Assembly: GCA_017934385.1 (NCBI GenBank)
Contig: JAGBJQ010000101.1
Location: forward strand, 1-64,000
DNA: 64,000 bases
Source: Campylobacter sp.
GTDB lineage: Bacteria > Campylobacterota > Campylobacteria > Campylobacterales > Campylobacteraceae
Direction: 5' to 3'
Positions within the stretch are counted from its first letter, which is position 1. Every line of letters starts with the position of its first letter. Of the stretch, positions 53,906 to 63,104 are shown piece by piece. Made by a program: the position numbers and the translations under genes. The notes beneath the pieces were generated by a model. The model was not told the DNA's origin, did not search any database, and saw nothing but the letters and a program-made list of their open reading frames with translations.

Positions 53906-54521
53906 AAAATTCTCCAAAATCGCTAAATTTAAAAAATACAAAATGCGGTGCGTTTAGATAAATTTTTTCGCATTCAAACCACTCACACGCTTTTGGCGGA
54001 AAGATAAAATCTTTTTTTGAAATATAAACCTTGTCCCAAGAAATTTTGTTTTCGCAAATCCTAGAATTTGCCCTAAAAATAGCTTCAAGTTCAGCTTTTG
54101 GATTTTCACTAAAACTAAAATTTACACTTTTTAAATCGCTCAAAAAACAGAGTTTTTTAAAATTTTCAAAATCAAATTTAAGAATTTCGTTCTCAAAAAC
54201 ACTGCGCGTGATACCAAATTTTTCATCTATCCCAAACGGGGTGCCATTTATCGCAACGCACTTTTTAAATTCAAACTCGCCAAGCGTTAAATTCGCCGCC
54301 CAAACGCCCATACTCCATGCTAAAAGATAAATTTCTCGCCCTTTTAGACTATCTTTAAATTCGCCTCCAATTTCTAAATCAGTATAGTCATAAACCACGC
54401 ATAAATCGCATTTTTGTGGGATTTTTAGATGTTTTAAACAATCAGGCGTAAATGAATATCCTAAAAAAACTAAAATCAAAGGCGAACTCTCGTCTATTTG
54501 CTTTAAAAACTCAAATTTCAT
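53895..54521 (-). CDS. bioG: Pimeloyl-ACP methyl ester esterase BioG
   Basis: 208 aa, alpha/beta hydrolase of the BioG (DUF452) type. The nucleophile is the Ser in LLAWSMGVWAA, then CVAINGTPFGIDEKFGI. An N-terminal LVFLGYSFTPDCLKHL carries an oxyanion-type loop; a His near the end, NAPHFVFFKF, would complete the triad. BioG frees pimeloyl-ACP from its methyl ester at the end of the BioC route. The start overlaps bioF by 11 nt and its end overlaps bioC by 11 nt. Confidence 0.9.
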   Translation of the reverse strand: MKFEFLKQIDESSPLILVFLGYSFTPDCLKHLKIPQKCDLCVVYDYTDLEIGGEFKDSLKGREIYLLAWSMGVWAANLTLGEFEFKKCVAINGTPFGIDEKFGITRSVFENEILKFDFENFKKLCFLSDLKSVNFSFSENPKAELEAIFRANSRICENKISWDKVYISKKDFIFPPKACEWFECEKIYLNAPHFVFFKFSDFGEFFEI

Positions 54522-55608
54522 TTAAAATCGCCTTTAAATTCGCTAAATCCGAAATATCTAAATCTCCACGCAAACTTATACGAAGTCTAGCACTATTTTG
54601 CGGGACACTCGGCGGACGAATTGCAGGGATAAAGTATCCAAATTTAGCTAATTTTTCGCTTGTTTCAAGCGTCTTTTGGCTATCACCGATTACAAAAGGG
54701 CAAATTTGCGTTTTTGAAAGTCCCATAAATTCGCAGTTTTTACGTAAATTTTCACGCAAAAGCGAAAAATCTTTACTCAAAACAAAATTTGTCCAAGCGA
54801 TATTTACAGGTGCGATAGCGGTAGAATAAATAAGACTTCGTGCCGAATTTACGATGATTTGATGAGTTTTTTCATCGCACAACATAACTCCACCTTCACC
54901 GCCCAATGCTTTACCGAGCGTGATTAAAATAAAATCAATTTTAGTGTCTAAATTTGCAGTTTTTGCATTTCCAAATTCATTTAATGCAAAAAACGAATGC
55001 GCTTCGTCAAGGTAAATTTTAACCTTTTCAAAACGATTTTTTAGCTCACATAAGCGTGAAATATCGCTCTCATCGCCGTCCATACTAAAAATAGCTTCGC
55101 TCAAAATGATAATATTATCAAATTTATCATAATTTTTTTTGATTAAATTTTCTAAATTTTCATAATCAAGATGTGCATATCGCTTGAAATTCGCGCCACC
55201 TAATTTAAAAGCGTCAATCATACTAGCATGAATTAACTTATCGGCTAAAAATAGCGTTTTCTCATCGCACAAAGCCGAAATTACGCCCAAATTTGCCGCA
55301 TATCCGCTATTAAAAATGATTGCCTTTTTGCCACTAAATTTGCCCTCAAAATAGCTTTCAAGCTCGTCAAATTCGCTACTTGCAGTATATACTAAGCGAC
55401 TTGCACCTGTACCAAAAAAAAGATTTTTTTCTTTTATGATTTGCAAAAATTCATCGCGTAAATTAGTATTTGTAGCAATTCCAAGATAATCATTACTAGC
55501 TAAATTTAAAAGTTTTTGTCCGTTTATTTTGATAAATTTGCCGTTGGTTTGGCTTTTTTTTAAGCTTCGCAAATTTCCGGCACTTCTAGCCTTTTCAATA
55601 TCAAACAA
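54511..55608 (-). CDS. bioF: 8-amino-7-oxononanoate synthase
   Basis: 365 aa. PLP enzyme that joins pimeloyl-ACP with alanine. NLASNDYLGIATN, FGTGASRLVYTASSEFDELE, IFNSGYAANLGVISAL, YLDEAHSFF, and an alpha-oxoamine synthase core with FILITLGKALGGEGGVML around the PLP Lys. IPAIRPPSVPQNSARLRISLRGD is the C-terminal motif. It starts with TTG and overlaps the bioDA stop by 8 nt. The operon order is bioDA-bioF-bioG-bioC. Confidence 0.96.
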   Translation of the reverse strand: MFDIEKARSAGNLRSLKKSQTNGKFIKINGQKLLNLASNDYLGIATNTNLRDEFLQIIKEKNLFFGTGASRLVYTASSEFDELESYFEGKFSGKKAIIFNSGYAANLGVISALCDEKTLFLADKLIHASMIDAFKLGGANFKRYAHLDYENLENLIKKNYDKFDNIIILSEAIFSMDGDESDISRLCELKNRFEKVKIYLDEAHSFFALNEFGNAKTANLDTKIDFILITLGKALGGEGGVMLCDEKTHQIIVNSARSLIYSTAIAPVNIAWTNFVLSKDFSLLRENLRKNCEFMGLSKTQICPFVIGDSQKTLETSEKLAKFGYFIPAIRPPSVPQNSARLRISLRGDLDISDLANLKAILNEI

Positions 55609-57556
55609 AATGTTTTCCTTTTATTGCTTCATAAACCGCATCGCAAAGCACCTTTAAATCATCATCGGGCGTGATAAACGGCGGCATTAAATATATATTT
55701 TTGCCAAACGGACGGATAAAAACGCCTTTACTTACAAAAAATTTCTGCACTTTTTCAACATTTACTTCGCTTTTAAGCTCCACTACGCCGATCCCGCCAA
55801 GCACTCTAATATCGCTAACTTCATCAAATTTAGCACATTTTGATAAATTCTGCTTCATTGAATTTTCTAAATTCAAAACCTTTTCTTGCCAGTTGATTGA
55901 AGTAAGAGTTTGCAGATTTTTAAGTGCAACCACGCACGCCAAAGGATTTGCCATAAATGTCGGTCCGTGCATAAAAACGCCGCCGTTTTCGCTGATACCA
56001 CGAGCTACCTTTTCGTTCGCCAAAGTCGCTGCAAAGCTCATAAAACCGCCTGTTAGTGCCTTGCCGATAGTGATAATATCAGGAGCTATTTTTGTGTGAT
56101 TATAGGCAAACATTTTACCCGTCCTACCAAAACCTGTCGCAACTTCGTCAAAAATCAGCAAAGCACCGAATTTATCGCAAAGCTCACGCACTTTTTCAAG
56201 GTAGCGTGGGTGATAAAACCACATTCCACCAGCTCCTTGAACGATAGGTTCGATGATGACGGCTGCGATTTTTTCGTTATTTTGCATAAAAATTTTCTCA
56301 AATTCATCAAACGAGCTTTCATCAAAAGGCTCATCAAACCTGCAACTAGGGCGAGGAGCGAAAATTTGCTCTGCTAAAATGCCGTTAAAAAGGAAGTGCA
56401 TACCGTTAATCGGGTCGCAAACACTCATGGCTCCTATCGTATCGCCGTGATAGCCACCAAGCACGGTTAGGATTTTTGTTTTTTGCGGATTTTTGTTTTG
56501 TTGGTATTGAAGTGCCATTTTAAGGGCGACTTCTACGCTAACTGAGCCACTATCGCAGTAAAAAATATGGCTAAACTCGCTCATCATTTCAAGCAGTTTT
56601 TTTCCTAAATTCACAGCAGGTGCGTGAGTTAGCCCACCAAACATAATGTGCGAAAATCTGCTTATTTGCGTATTTGCAGCCGCATTTAGCTCGGAGCGAT
56701 TATATCCCAGAGTAGCACACCACCACGAACTCATACCGTCAATCAAAACGCCATTATCAGTGTAAATTTTATTTCCTTTTACAAATTTTACGCCATAAGC
56801 CCCAAGCGGGTGCAAAGCCGAAGTATATGGGTGCCAAAGGTGATTTTTATCAAATTCTAAATCAATAATTTCATCTGAATTTAGCAAATTTTTAGAGCAA
56901 TTTTGGACAAAATTTGCAAAAAATTCGGACGCTTTTTCGTAATTTTCATTTTCAAATTTTGGCAAAACTGCGATTTCGCCGTCAAATTTAGACCTTAAAT
57001 ACTCCAAATTTGATTTTGCGATTTTATTATTTTCATCGTGAAAATTTACAACCAAAAGTGCGATTTTTATCCCATTTTGGCGTAAAATTTCAATGTTTAA
57101 AAGTGTGTGATTTATGCTACCTAAGACATTTTTACAAACCAAAACCACAGGAATTTGCAAAATTTTAATAAAATCCAAAAAAATCTCATCTTCATTTAAC
57201 GGCACAAAAAGCCCACCGGCACCCTCTACAAGCGTAATTTCGGCGTTTTTTGCATATTTATTAACATAAATTTCAAGCTCACCCATATTTATGCGTTCAT
57301 TTTCTAAATTTGCACTAAAATGTGGCGAAGCTGGGAATTTAAAAGCATATCTTGGCGGGAAATCATTTTTAGGATTTACTTTTTGGTATTCGTTTAAATC
57401 GGGTGCGTTTATTTTTCCGTCAATCATTTCGCAACCTGTTTGAACAGGCTTTAATGCGATAGCGTTAAAATTTGCATCTAAAAATGCTTTTAAAAGCGAA
57501 GTTGTAACAAAGGTTTTACCGATGTCAGTATCGGTTGCGGTTATAAAAAATTTCAA
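55601..57556 (-). CDS. bioDA: Fused dethiobiotin synthetase / DAPA aminotransferase (BioD-BioA)
   Basis: 651 aa. Residues 1 to about 218 are BioD: P-loop TATDTDIGKTFVTTSLLKAF, LKPVQTGCE, TLVEGAGGLFVPLNEDE; it closes the ureido ring with ATP and CO2. Residues about 230-651 are BioA: DKNHLWHPYTSALHP, GMSSWWCATLGYNRSELN, LTVLGGYHGDTIGAMSVC, LIFDEVATGFGRTGKMF, TIGKALTGGFMSFAATL with the PLP Lys, and FMHGPTFMANPLACVVAL; it uses SAM as amino donor to make DAPA. The two steps are consecutive (KAPA to DAPA to dethiobiotin). The same order of fusion is known from plants (BIO3-BIO1). TTG start behind AAGGATAAAT. Confidence 0.95.
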   Translation of the reverse strand: MKFFITATDTDIGKTFVTTSLLKAFLDANFNAIALKPVQTGCEMIDGKINAPDLNEYQKVNPKNDFPPRYAFKFPASPHFSANLENERINMGELEIYVNKYAKNAEITLVEGAGGLFVPLNEDEIFLDFIKILQIPVVLVCKNVLGSINHTLLNIEILRQNGIKIALLVVNFHDENNKIAKSNLEYLRSKFDGEIAVLPKFENENYEKASEFFANFVQNCSKNLLNSDEIIDLEFDKNHLWHPYTSALHPLGAYGVKFVKGNKIYTDNGVLIDGMSSWWCATLGYNRSELNAAANTQISRFSHIMFGGLTHAPAVNLGKKLLEMMSEFSHIFYCDSGSVSVEVALKMALQYQQNKNPQKTKILTVLGGYHGDTIGAMSVCDPINGMHFLFNGILAEQIFAPRPSCRFDEPFDESSFDEFEKIFMQNNEKIAAVIIEPIVQGAGGMWFYHPRYLEKVRELCDKFGALLIFDEVATGFGRTGKMFAYNHTKIAPDIITIGKALTGGFMSFAATLANEKVARGISENGGVFMHGPTFMANPLACVVALKNLQTLTSINWQEKVLNLENSMKQNLSKCAKFDEVSDIRVLGGIGVVELKSEVNVEKVQKFFVSKGVFIRPFGKNIYLMPPFITPDDDLKVLCDAVYEAIKGKHFV

Positions 57557-57581
57557 AATTTATCCTTAAAAAAATTCCCAA

Positions 57582-57587
57582 ATTATA
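57582..57587 (-). promoter_or_regulatory. -10 box for the bio operon
   Basis: TATAAT on the minus strand in TTTGGTATAATTTGGG, with a short untranslated leader of about 20 nt to the TTG start of bioDA. No BirA-type operator is recognised by eye. Confidence 0.55.
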
Positions 57588-57676
57588 CCAAATTTAAGTG
57601 TAATGGTAAAAACAATATTTTTAGCAAAAATGATGTATCAAATCAAAATATAGCTGTAAATTTGGAAGAATTTAAT

Positions 57677-57707
57677 AAATTTCGCTAGGGAAATCCTAGC
57701 GAAATTT
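57677..57707 (-). terminator. Intrinsic terminator after gdhA
   Basis: Perfect 13-bp stem AAATTTCGCTAGG (57677-57689) with CCTAGCGAAATTT (57695-57707), loop of 5 nt, just past the gdhA stop. Confidence 0.75.
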
Positions 57708-57712
57708 AGCTA

Positions 57713-59071
57713 TTAAACATAGCCTTGATCTATCATCGCATCGGCTACTTTGCGGAAACCTGCGATATTTGAGCCAAGCACAAGGTTGCCCTCATCGCCG
57801 AATTCTTTCGAGGTTTCATAGCTAGTGCGGAAGATATGCCTCATAATCTCGTGGAGGCGTCCATCGACCTCCTCGAAGCTCCATGATTCAAGTTGAGCGT
57901 TTTGCATCATTTCTAAGCCACTTGTCGCCACGCCACCAGCATTTGCTGCCTTTGCTGGGCCAAATAAAAAGTCTTTTTGAGCTAACATAAAATCAATCGC
58001 AGCTAGCGTGCTAGGCATGTTTGCCCCCTCGCATACAAGGCGACATCCGTTTGCGTATAGGGTTTTGGCGTCCTCTAAGCTTAGCTCGTTTTGTGTAGCG
58101 CTTGGGAAGGCTGCGTCGCATTTGACGCTCCATACGCCGTTTCTGCCCTCTGGATACTCGCTAACTGGGGTAAATTTAGCGTTTTTGCGCTCTTTGACAT
58201 ACTCTGCAAGACCTACTCTAAGCTCCTCTTTTAGCTTTTTAAGTAGAGCTAAATCAATGCCGTCTGGATCGTAGATAAAGCCAGTAGAATCGCTAACGGT
58301 AACTGGTTTGGCTTCTAGTTGATATAGTTTTTCGACTGTGTAGATTGCGACATTTCCTGCGCCTGAGATTGCGCAGACTTTGCCACGAAGTGCTTCGCCT
58401 TTTTTAGCTAGCATTTCTTGTGCGAAATATACTGAGCCGTATCCTGTGGCTTGCGTGCGAGCTAGGCTTCCGCCCCATGCTAGACCTTTGCCAGTAAGTG
58501 CGCCATCAAATCTGCGAGTGATTTTTTTGTATGCGCCATACATATAGCCAATCTCTCTACCACCCACGCCGATATCGCCGGCTGGGACATCTGTATTTTC
58601 GCTGATAAGCCTGTGAAGCTCTAACATAAATGCTTGGCAAAATCTCATAATCTCGCCGTCGCTTTTGCCTTTTGGATCGAAATTTGCGCCACCTTTGCCA
58701 CCGCCGATATTAACGCCTGTGAGTGAATTTTTGAAAATTTGCTCGAAACCTAAAAATTTCAAAACACCCATATTTACGCTAGGGTGAAATCTAAGACCGC
58801 CTTTGTATGGGCCAAGCGCTGAGTTAAACTCGACGCGGTATCCTGTATGCACGCAAGGCTCGCCACGATCGTTTGTATAGACTACGCGAAAGCTCAGGCT
58901 TCTCTCTGGCACGGTGATTCGCTCTAAAATTCTGTGTTTTGTGTATTTTTCTTCGCGCTCGATTAGGGGAGCAAGAGAGTTAAAAATTTCAGTCGCTGCT
59001 TGTATAAAAACTTCTTCGCCCGGATTTTGCTCTTTTAGGTTGTTTAACAACCCTGCCACATAACTGTTCAT
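57713..59071 (-). CDS. gdhA: NADP-type glutamate dehydrogenase
   Basis: 452 aa. Forms glutamate from 2-oxoglutarate and ammonia. SFRVVYTNDRGEPCVHTGYRVEFNSALGPYKGGLRFHPSVN, GGGKGGANFDPKGKSD with the catalytic Lys, DVPAGDIGVGGREIGYMYGAYKK, and the NAD(P)-binding ISGAGNVAIYTVEKLYQ. C-terminal NAGGVATSGLEMMQNAQ. The hexameric class is indicated by length. A strong SD AAGGAGGAG precedes ATG. It starts 9 nt after mqnA, so both may share a transcript. Confidence 0.97.
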   Translation of the reverse strand: MNSYVAGLLNNLKEQNPGEEVFIQAATEIFNSLAPLIEREEKYTKHRILERITVPERSLSFRVVYTNDRGEPCVHTGYRVEFNSALGPYKGGLRFHPSVNMGVLKFLGFEQIFKNSLTGVNIGGGKGGANFDPKGKSDGEIMRFCQAFMLELHRLISENTDVPAGDIGVGGREIGYMYGAYKKITRRFDGALTGKGLAWGGSLARTQATGYGSVYFAQEMLAKKGEALRGKVCAISGAGNVAIYTVEKLYQLEAKPVTVSDSTGFIYDPDGIDLALLKKLKEELRVGLAEYVKERKNAKFTPVSEYPEGRNGVWSVKCDAAFPSATQNELSLEDAKTLYANGCRLVCEGANMPSTLAAIDFMLAQKDFLFGPAKAANAGGVATSGLEMMQNAQLESWSFEEVDGRLHEIMRHIFRTSYETSKEFGDEGNLVLGSNIAGFRKVADAMIDQGYV

Positions 59072-59080
59072 ATCTCCTCC

Positions 59081-59758
59081 TTAATTTGGTTTATAATTAA
59101 ATTTGCTTGCTTTTTTTAGGAAAATTTTAAGTGCGCGCCTCTCGCGCGCGCCGACTTTGTAGCTTATGAGTTGGAGGTATTCTAAGATGTCTTTTTCGGC
59201 AATTCCTCTGCTTCTAGCGTATTTGATGAGGATATATTGTGGGATTTTGACCTTAGTGCGTAAAAACGCCTCGGTAAGTTTGGCGTAAATTTCGTGATTT
59301 TTAACCGAGCATAAAATTCCAAAAACAAATGGCAAATTTGTATTTTTGTGCCAAATTTCGCCCAAATCGTAAAATTTCTCCTCCCCTTGCGATAAAATCG
59401 CGCGCAGAGCGTTATCGCCGATGATGACCTCGCCACTAATGCCTAAAATTCGCGAGAGCATATTTGAGCTCATCGAGGCTGGATCTAGGTGTGGTGTGGT
59501 GTTTTTGCGCACGAGCACGCTTTTTACCTTTTTTTGGGCGACTATGCCAAGAGGGTGGGTGGAGTATTTTTTGTGGCGGGATTCTATGCTAGAAATCACG
59601 GCCGCATCGACACGCATTGCGCGCAAATCGCGACAGAGCTTGCTAGGCACGCCTTTTTTGAGTTCTATGAATTTTTTGGTATGCGCTGGCAAAGGTAGAG
59701 ATTTTAAATACACATGAAAAGGGAGTAAATTTAAATAATCTATCTTGCCAAATCGCAT
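59081..59758 (-). CDS. mqnA: Chorismate dehydratase
   Basis: 225 aa. MqnA starts the futalosine route to menaquinone by forming 3-enolpyruvylbenzoate from chorismate. MRFGKIDYLNLLPFHVYLK and PSKLCRDLRAMRVDAAVISSIESRHK give the substrate pocket; GIVAQKKVKSVLV and EVIIGDNALRAIL follow. The length is slightly below that of many homologues (about 230-280). The partner gene mqnD is at 18683-19546. Confidence 0.93.
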   Translation of the reverse strand: MRFGKIDYLNLLPFHVYLKSLPLPAHTKKFIELKKGVPSKLCRDLRAMRVDAAVISSIESRHKKYSTHPLGIVAQKKVKSVLVRKNTTPHLDPASMSSNMLSRILGISGEVIIGDNALRAILSQGEEKFYDLGEIWHKNTNLPFVFGILCSVKNHEIYAKLTEAFLRTKVKIPQYILIKYARSRGIAEKDILEYLQLISYKVGARERRALKIFLKKASKFNYKPN

Positions 59759-59840
59759 CCATATTCCTATTTTAAAATTCGTAAATTATATTACTATTTT
59801 TGTAAGAAAAAGTTAAAATTTTAAAATTAATAAAACTAAT

Positions 59841-59871
59841 AAATTTTGCCACCAAAGAAGTGGCAAAATTT
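59841..59871. terminator. Terminator after the MliC-like lipoprotein gene
   Basis: Perfect 12-bp stem AAATTTTGCCAC (59841-59852) with GTGGCAAAATTT (59860-59871), 7-nt loop, ending 4 nt past the lipoprotein stop on the minus strand. Confidence 0.7.
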
Positions 59872-59874
59872 GGA

Positions 59875-60240
59875 TTAATTGACTTGTGAGATTGAGAGTG
59901 AGTTGTATTTGCTAAACTCGACTATGCCCTCGCCACCCTCTTTGAAGTGGATACTCACACCTTTGTCGTTTTCCATGTAAATTCCGCTAGCTGAGCGTTG
60001 GCGAGTTAGGTTGTGAGTTTTGCCCTCGCTGTCAGTTAAAACCGCTGTGTCAAACAAATCGTTTGAAGCTAGGCTTAGTTTTTTGCCATTTTCGGTTTTG
60101 AAATTTAGCACTTCCATTTTGGCAGTCGCTGCGGTGTGGTTTTGCTCGTTAATCGCGTCCTCTGGGGATTGGCGAAGTTGTTGTGAAGCGCAACCTGCCA
60201 AAAGTAAAAGCGCAGCCGCGCATGAGAGAATTTTGCTCAT
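59875..60240 (-). CDS. MliC-like lipoprotein (C-type lysozyme inhibitor family)
   Basis: 121 aa. Signal MSKILSCAAALLLLAGCASQ with lipobox LLAGC (Cys17). The mature domain matches MliC: KTENGKKLSLASNDLFDTAVLTDSEGKTHNLTRQRSASGIYMENDKGVSIHFKEGGEGIVEF, with the SASGxxY loop that enters the lysozyme active site. It would protect peptidoglycan from host lysozyme. It has one sequon, EQNHT at residues 32-36, near the tether. Confidence 0.83.
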   Translation of the reverse strand: MSKILSCAAALLLLAGCASQQLRQSPEDAINEQNHTAATAKMEVLNFKTENGKKLSLASNDLFDTAVLTDSEGKTHNLTRQRSASGIYMENDKGVSIHFKEGGEGIVEFSKYNSLSISQVN

Positions 60241-60340
60241 TTTCTATCCTTTTAAAATGAAATTTTACGCAAGAAATCTTGCAAACGCGCTATTATAGTC
60301 AAAATTTTTATTTTAAAAGTAAATAAAAATTTACTATTTT

Positions 60341-61801
60341 CTACGATTTGCCTAAATTTGCATTGATTTCATCAATCAGTGATTTTCGCGTCTCCCAAAG
60401 CTTTTGCGATAAATCTACTTTGTAGGTTTGTGGGTGGATATTTCGCAGATATTCGCACCAAAATTTCGCCTTAGCCTTGCGTGAAAATTCGGCGATTTGC
60501 ATGACGGATTTTTTCTCGCCGACAAATTTACCATTTACAAACACAGGCTTTAACATAGCCTTTGCGCTGAAATTTTCGAGTTTTTTGCGCTTGTAAGTGT
60601 AGAGTGGGTGGAAAATTTCAAGCGGTGCGCCTTCATCGATACTTTCATTTTCAAGCGTGATTAAATCCGCTAGCGCCATGCCACTATCTTTGTCATAGAG
60701 CCTGAAAAACTGCTTGTAGCCGGGGTTATTTATCTTGCGTGGGTCGTTTGAAATTTTAATCTTTGGCAAAATTTCGCCCTCTTTTTCGATACCGCTTAGC
60801 TTATAAACGCCGCCAAGGCTTGAACTATCGCCACCTGTGATTAATCTCGTGCCAATGCCCCAGCTATCGATTTTAGCGTCAAAAAGTTTGAGTTGATCGA
60901 TCGCGTATTCGTCCAAATCGTTGCTGGCTGTGATTTTGGCGTCCTTAAATCCAGCGTTATCAAGCATTTTGCGAGATTGTTTGGTCAGATACTCCAAATC
61001 GCCAGAATCAATGCGGATTCCAAGCGGTTTGTGGCCTTGCTCGCGAAGTTCTTCAAAAACCTTAATCGCATTTGGCACGCCAGAATTTAGCGTATCGTAG
61101 GTATCGACGAGCAAAAGCGCGGAGTCTGGGTAAATTTTGGCGTAAGCGCGAAAGGCCTCGATTTCGCTAGGAAAGCTTCCGATCCACGCATGAGAGTGTG
61201 TGCCGATAGCTGGTATGTCAAAAATTTTGGCAGCCAAAACATTTGAAGTAGCCACGCAACCGCCGATTATAGCGGCCTTTGCGCCAAAAATCGCAGCACT
61301 TTTATCCTGCGCTCTGCGAAGCCCAAACTCCATTACGCTACCCTCTCCTGCGCTGAAATTTATGCGCGAGCTTTTGGTGGCGATTAGGGTTTGGAAATTT
61401 ATGGTGTTTAAAATCGCAGTTTCGATTAACTGCGCCTCGATGATATTTGCTTTAACTCGGATTAGTGGCTCGTGTGGAAATACGACCTCGCCCTCATCGA
61501 CAGCGTAAATTTCGCCACTAAATTTGAAATTTTCAAGGTAGGCTAAAAATTCCTCCTTAAAACTCCCAAGCGAGCGCAAATACGCTATATCATCACTGCT
61601 AAAATGCAAATTCTCTATATAATCCACCACTTCGCTCATACCGCAAAATATCGCGTAACCGCCACCGCATGGGTTTTTGCGGTAATACATATCAAAAACT
61701 GCGACTTCGTGCGGTTTTAAGAAAAAATATCCTTGCATCATTGTGAGTTGATAAAAGTCAGTAAGCAGGGCTAAATTTGATGAATTTTCGAAATTTTGCA
61801 T
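60341..61801 (-). CDS. pncB: Nicotinate phosphoribosyltransferase
   Basis: 486 aa. Joins nicotinate with PRPP using ATP, in NAD salvage. N-terminal LLTDFYQLTMMQGYF, VFDMYYRKNPCGGGYAIFCG, RINFSAGEGSVMEFGLRRAQ, VATSNVLAAKIFDIPAIGTHSHAWIGSF carrying the catalytic His, LLVDTYDTLNSGVPNAI, GIRIDSGDLEYLTKQSR, and WGIGTRLITGGDSSSLGGVYKL, with a C-terminal block typical of the long PncB type. It follows maeB with a terminator-like hairpin between them. Confidence 0.96.
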   Translation of the reverse strand: MQNFENSSNLALLTDFYQLTMMQGYFFLKPHEVAVFDMYYRKNPCGGGYAIFCGMSEVVDYIENLHFSSDDIAYLRSLGSFKEEFLAYLENFKFSGEIYAVDEGEVVFPHEPLIRVKANIIEAQLIETAILNTINFQTLIATKSSRINFSAGEGSVMEFGLRRAQDKSAAIFGAKAAIIGGCVATSNVLAAKIFDIPAIGTHSHAWIGSFPSEIEAFRAYAKIYPDSALLLVDTYDTLNSGVPNAIKVFEELREQGHKPLGIRIDSGDLEYLTKQSRKMLDNAGFKDAKITASNDLDEYAIDQLKLFDAKIDSWGIGTRLITGGDSSSLGGVYKLSGIEKEGEILPKIKISNDPRKINNPGYKQFFRLYDKDSGMALADLITLENESIDEGAPLEIFHPLYTYKRKKLENFSAKAMLKPVFVNGKFVGEKKSVMQIAEFSRKAKAKFWCEYLRNIHPQTYKVDLSQKLWETRKSLIDEINANLGKS

Positions 61802-61822
61802 TTTTTAAATACCTTAAATTTT

Positions 61823-61848
61823 GAAATTTCCCGAAAACGGGAAATTTC
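61823..61848 (-). terminator. Terminator after maeB
   Basis: Perfect 11-bp stem GAAATTTCCCG (61823-61833) with CGGGAAATTTC (61838-61848), AAAA loop, located 2 nt past the maeB stop. On the minus strand it is followed by AAAATTTAAGG, the last part being the pncB ribosome binding site; partial read-through into pncB is possible. Confidence 0.7.
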
Positions 61849-61850
61849 GA

Positions 61851-63104
61851 TTATTTTGATTGTAAAGATTTTTTGTAAGCCTCGAAATCGAAATTGCTTA
61901 CTCTTGCTACGCCATCATCTACGGCAGCCTTTGCAACAGCAGCTGAAATGATAGCAAATACGCGCGGATCAAATGGATTTGGGATAATATAATCTCGTCC
62001 AAATTTTAAATCCTCTTTGCCTAGCATTTTTAGCACATCTGGGTGGATTGGCTCACGGGCTAGCTCTGCCATAGCGCGAGAAGCGGCTAGTTTCATATTT
62101 TCGGTGATTTTTTTAGCTCTTACATCTAGCGCACCACGGAAAATGTAAGGGAAGCCCAAGACATTGTTGATTTGGTTAGCAAAGTCGCTTCTGCCAGTGC
62201 CTACGATCGCATCGTCCCTCACGGCATGCACCTCATCTGGGTAAATTTCAGGCACAGGGTTAGCCAGAGCGAAGATTATCGGCGTTGGCGCCATTGATTT
62301 TACCATTTCGGCTGTTACGACGCCTGGTTTGCTAAGGCCAAGAAACATATCCGCGCCCTTCATTGCATCTGCTAGGCTTCTATCGTTTGTGTCGATAGCA
62401 AATTCCATTTTTTGCGGGTTCAAATCGCTTCTGCCAGTATGAATTACGCCCTTTGAATCGAGCATAATTACATTTTTTGTGCCAAGACTTTTATAGAGTT
62501 TCGCGCACGCAATACCTGCTGCGCCAGCGCCAGATACTACGATTTTCATATCTTCGATTTTTTTGCCACTGATGTAGGCTGCGTTAATTAATCCAGCACC
62601 TGTAATCATCGCTGTGCCGTGCTGATCGTCGTGCATGACAGGGATATCGACGGCATTTTGTAGCTCTTTTTCGATTTCAAAGCACTCAGGAGCTTTGATA
62701 TCTTCTAAATTTATTCCGCCAAATGTCGGCGAGATAGCCTTGCAAATTTCGACTATTTTTTTAGGATCTGTTTCGTTGATCTCGATATCAAAGGCATCTA
62801 CGCCAGCAAATTTTTTAAACAAAACTGCTTTTCCCTCCATTACTGGCTTTCCTGCGATTGCACCTATATCTCCTAGCCCTAAAACGGCTGTTCCGTTTGT
62901 GATAACTGCGACAAGATTTGATTTGTTGGTGTATTTGTATGCTAGCTCATTATCGGCCTCAATCACCTTGCAAGGCTCGGCCACACCCGGTGTGTATGCT
63001 AGGGTCAAATCCTCTGGTTTAGCGCATGGGGTTTTGACATTTATGCCGATTTTTCCACCGATATGATACTCTAATGCCCTTTCTTTCAAATCATTTTGTG
63101 CCAT
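61851..63104 (-). CDS. maeB: Malic enzyme (malate oxidoreductase, decarboxylating)
   Basis: 417 aa. Converts malate to pyruvate and CO2 with NAD(P). [103 protein letters not shown], the NAD site [16 protein letters not shown], and [26 protein letters not shown]. It lacks the C-terminal phosphotransacetylase-like domain of E. coli MaeB, as in other short malic enzymes. Begins directly after the gltX stop (TAA then ATG). Confidence 0.97.
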   Translation of the reverse strand: MAQNDLKERALEYHIGGKIGINVKTPCAKPEDLTLAYTPGVAEPCKVIEADNELAYKYTNKSNLVAVITNGTAVLGLGDIGAIAGKPVMEGKAVLFKKFAGVDAFDIEINETDPKKIVEICKAISPTFGGINLEDIKAPECFEIEKELQNAVDIPVMHDDQHGTAMITGAGLINAAYISGKKIEDMKIVVSGAGAAGIACAKLYKSLGTKNVIMLDSKGVIHTGRSDLNPQKMEFAIDTNDRSLADAMKGADMFLGLSKPGVVTAEMVKSMAPTPIIFALANPVPEIYPDEVHAVRDDAIVGTGRSDFANQINNVLGFPYIFRGALDVRAKKITENMKLAASRAMAELAREPIHPDVLKMLGKEDLKFGRDYIIPNPFDPRVFAIISAAVAKAAVDDGVARVSNFDFEAYKKSLQSK

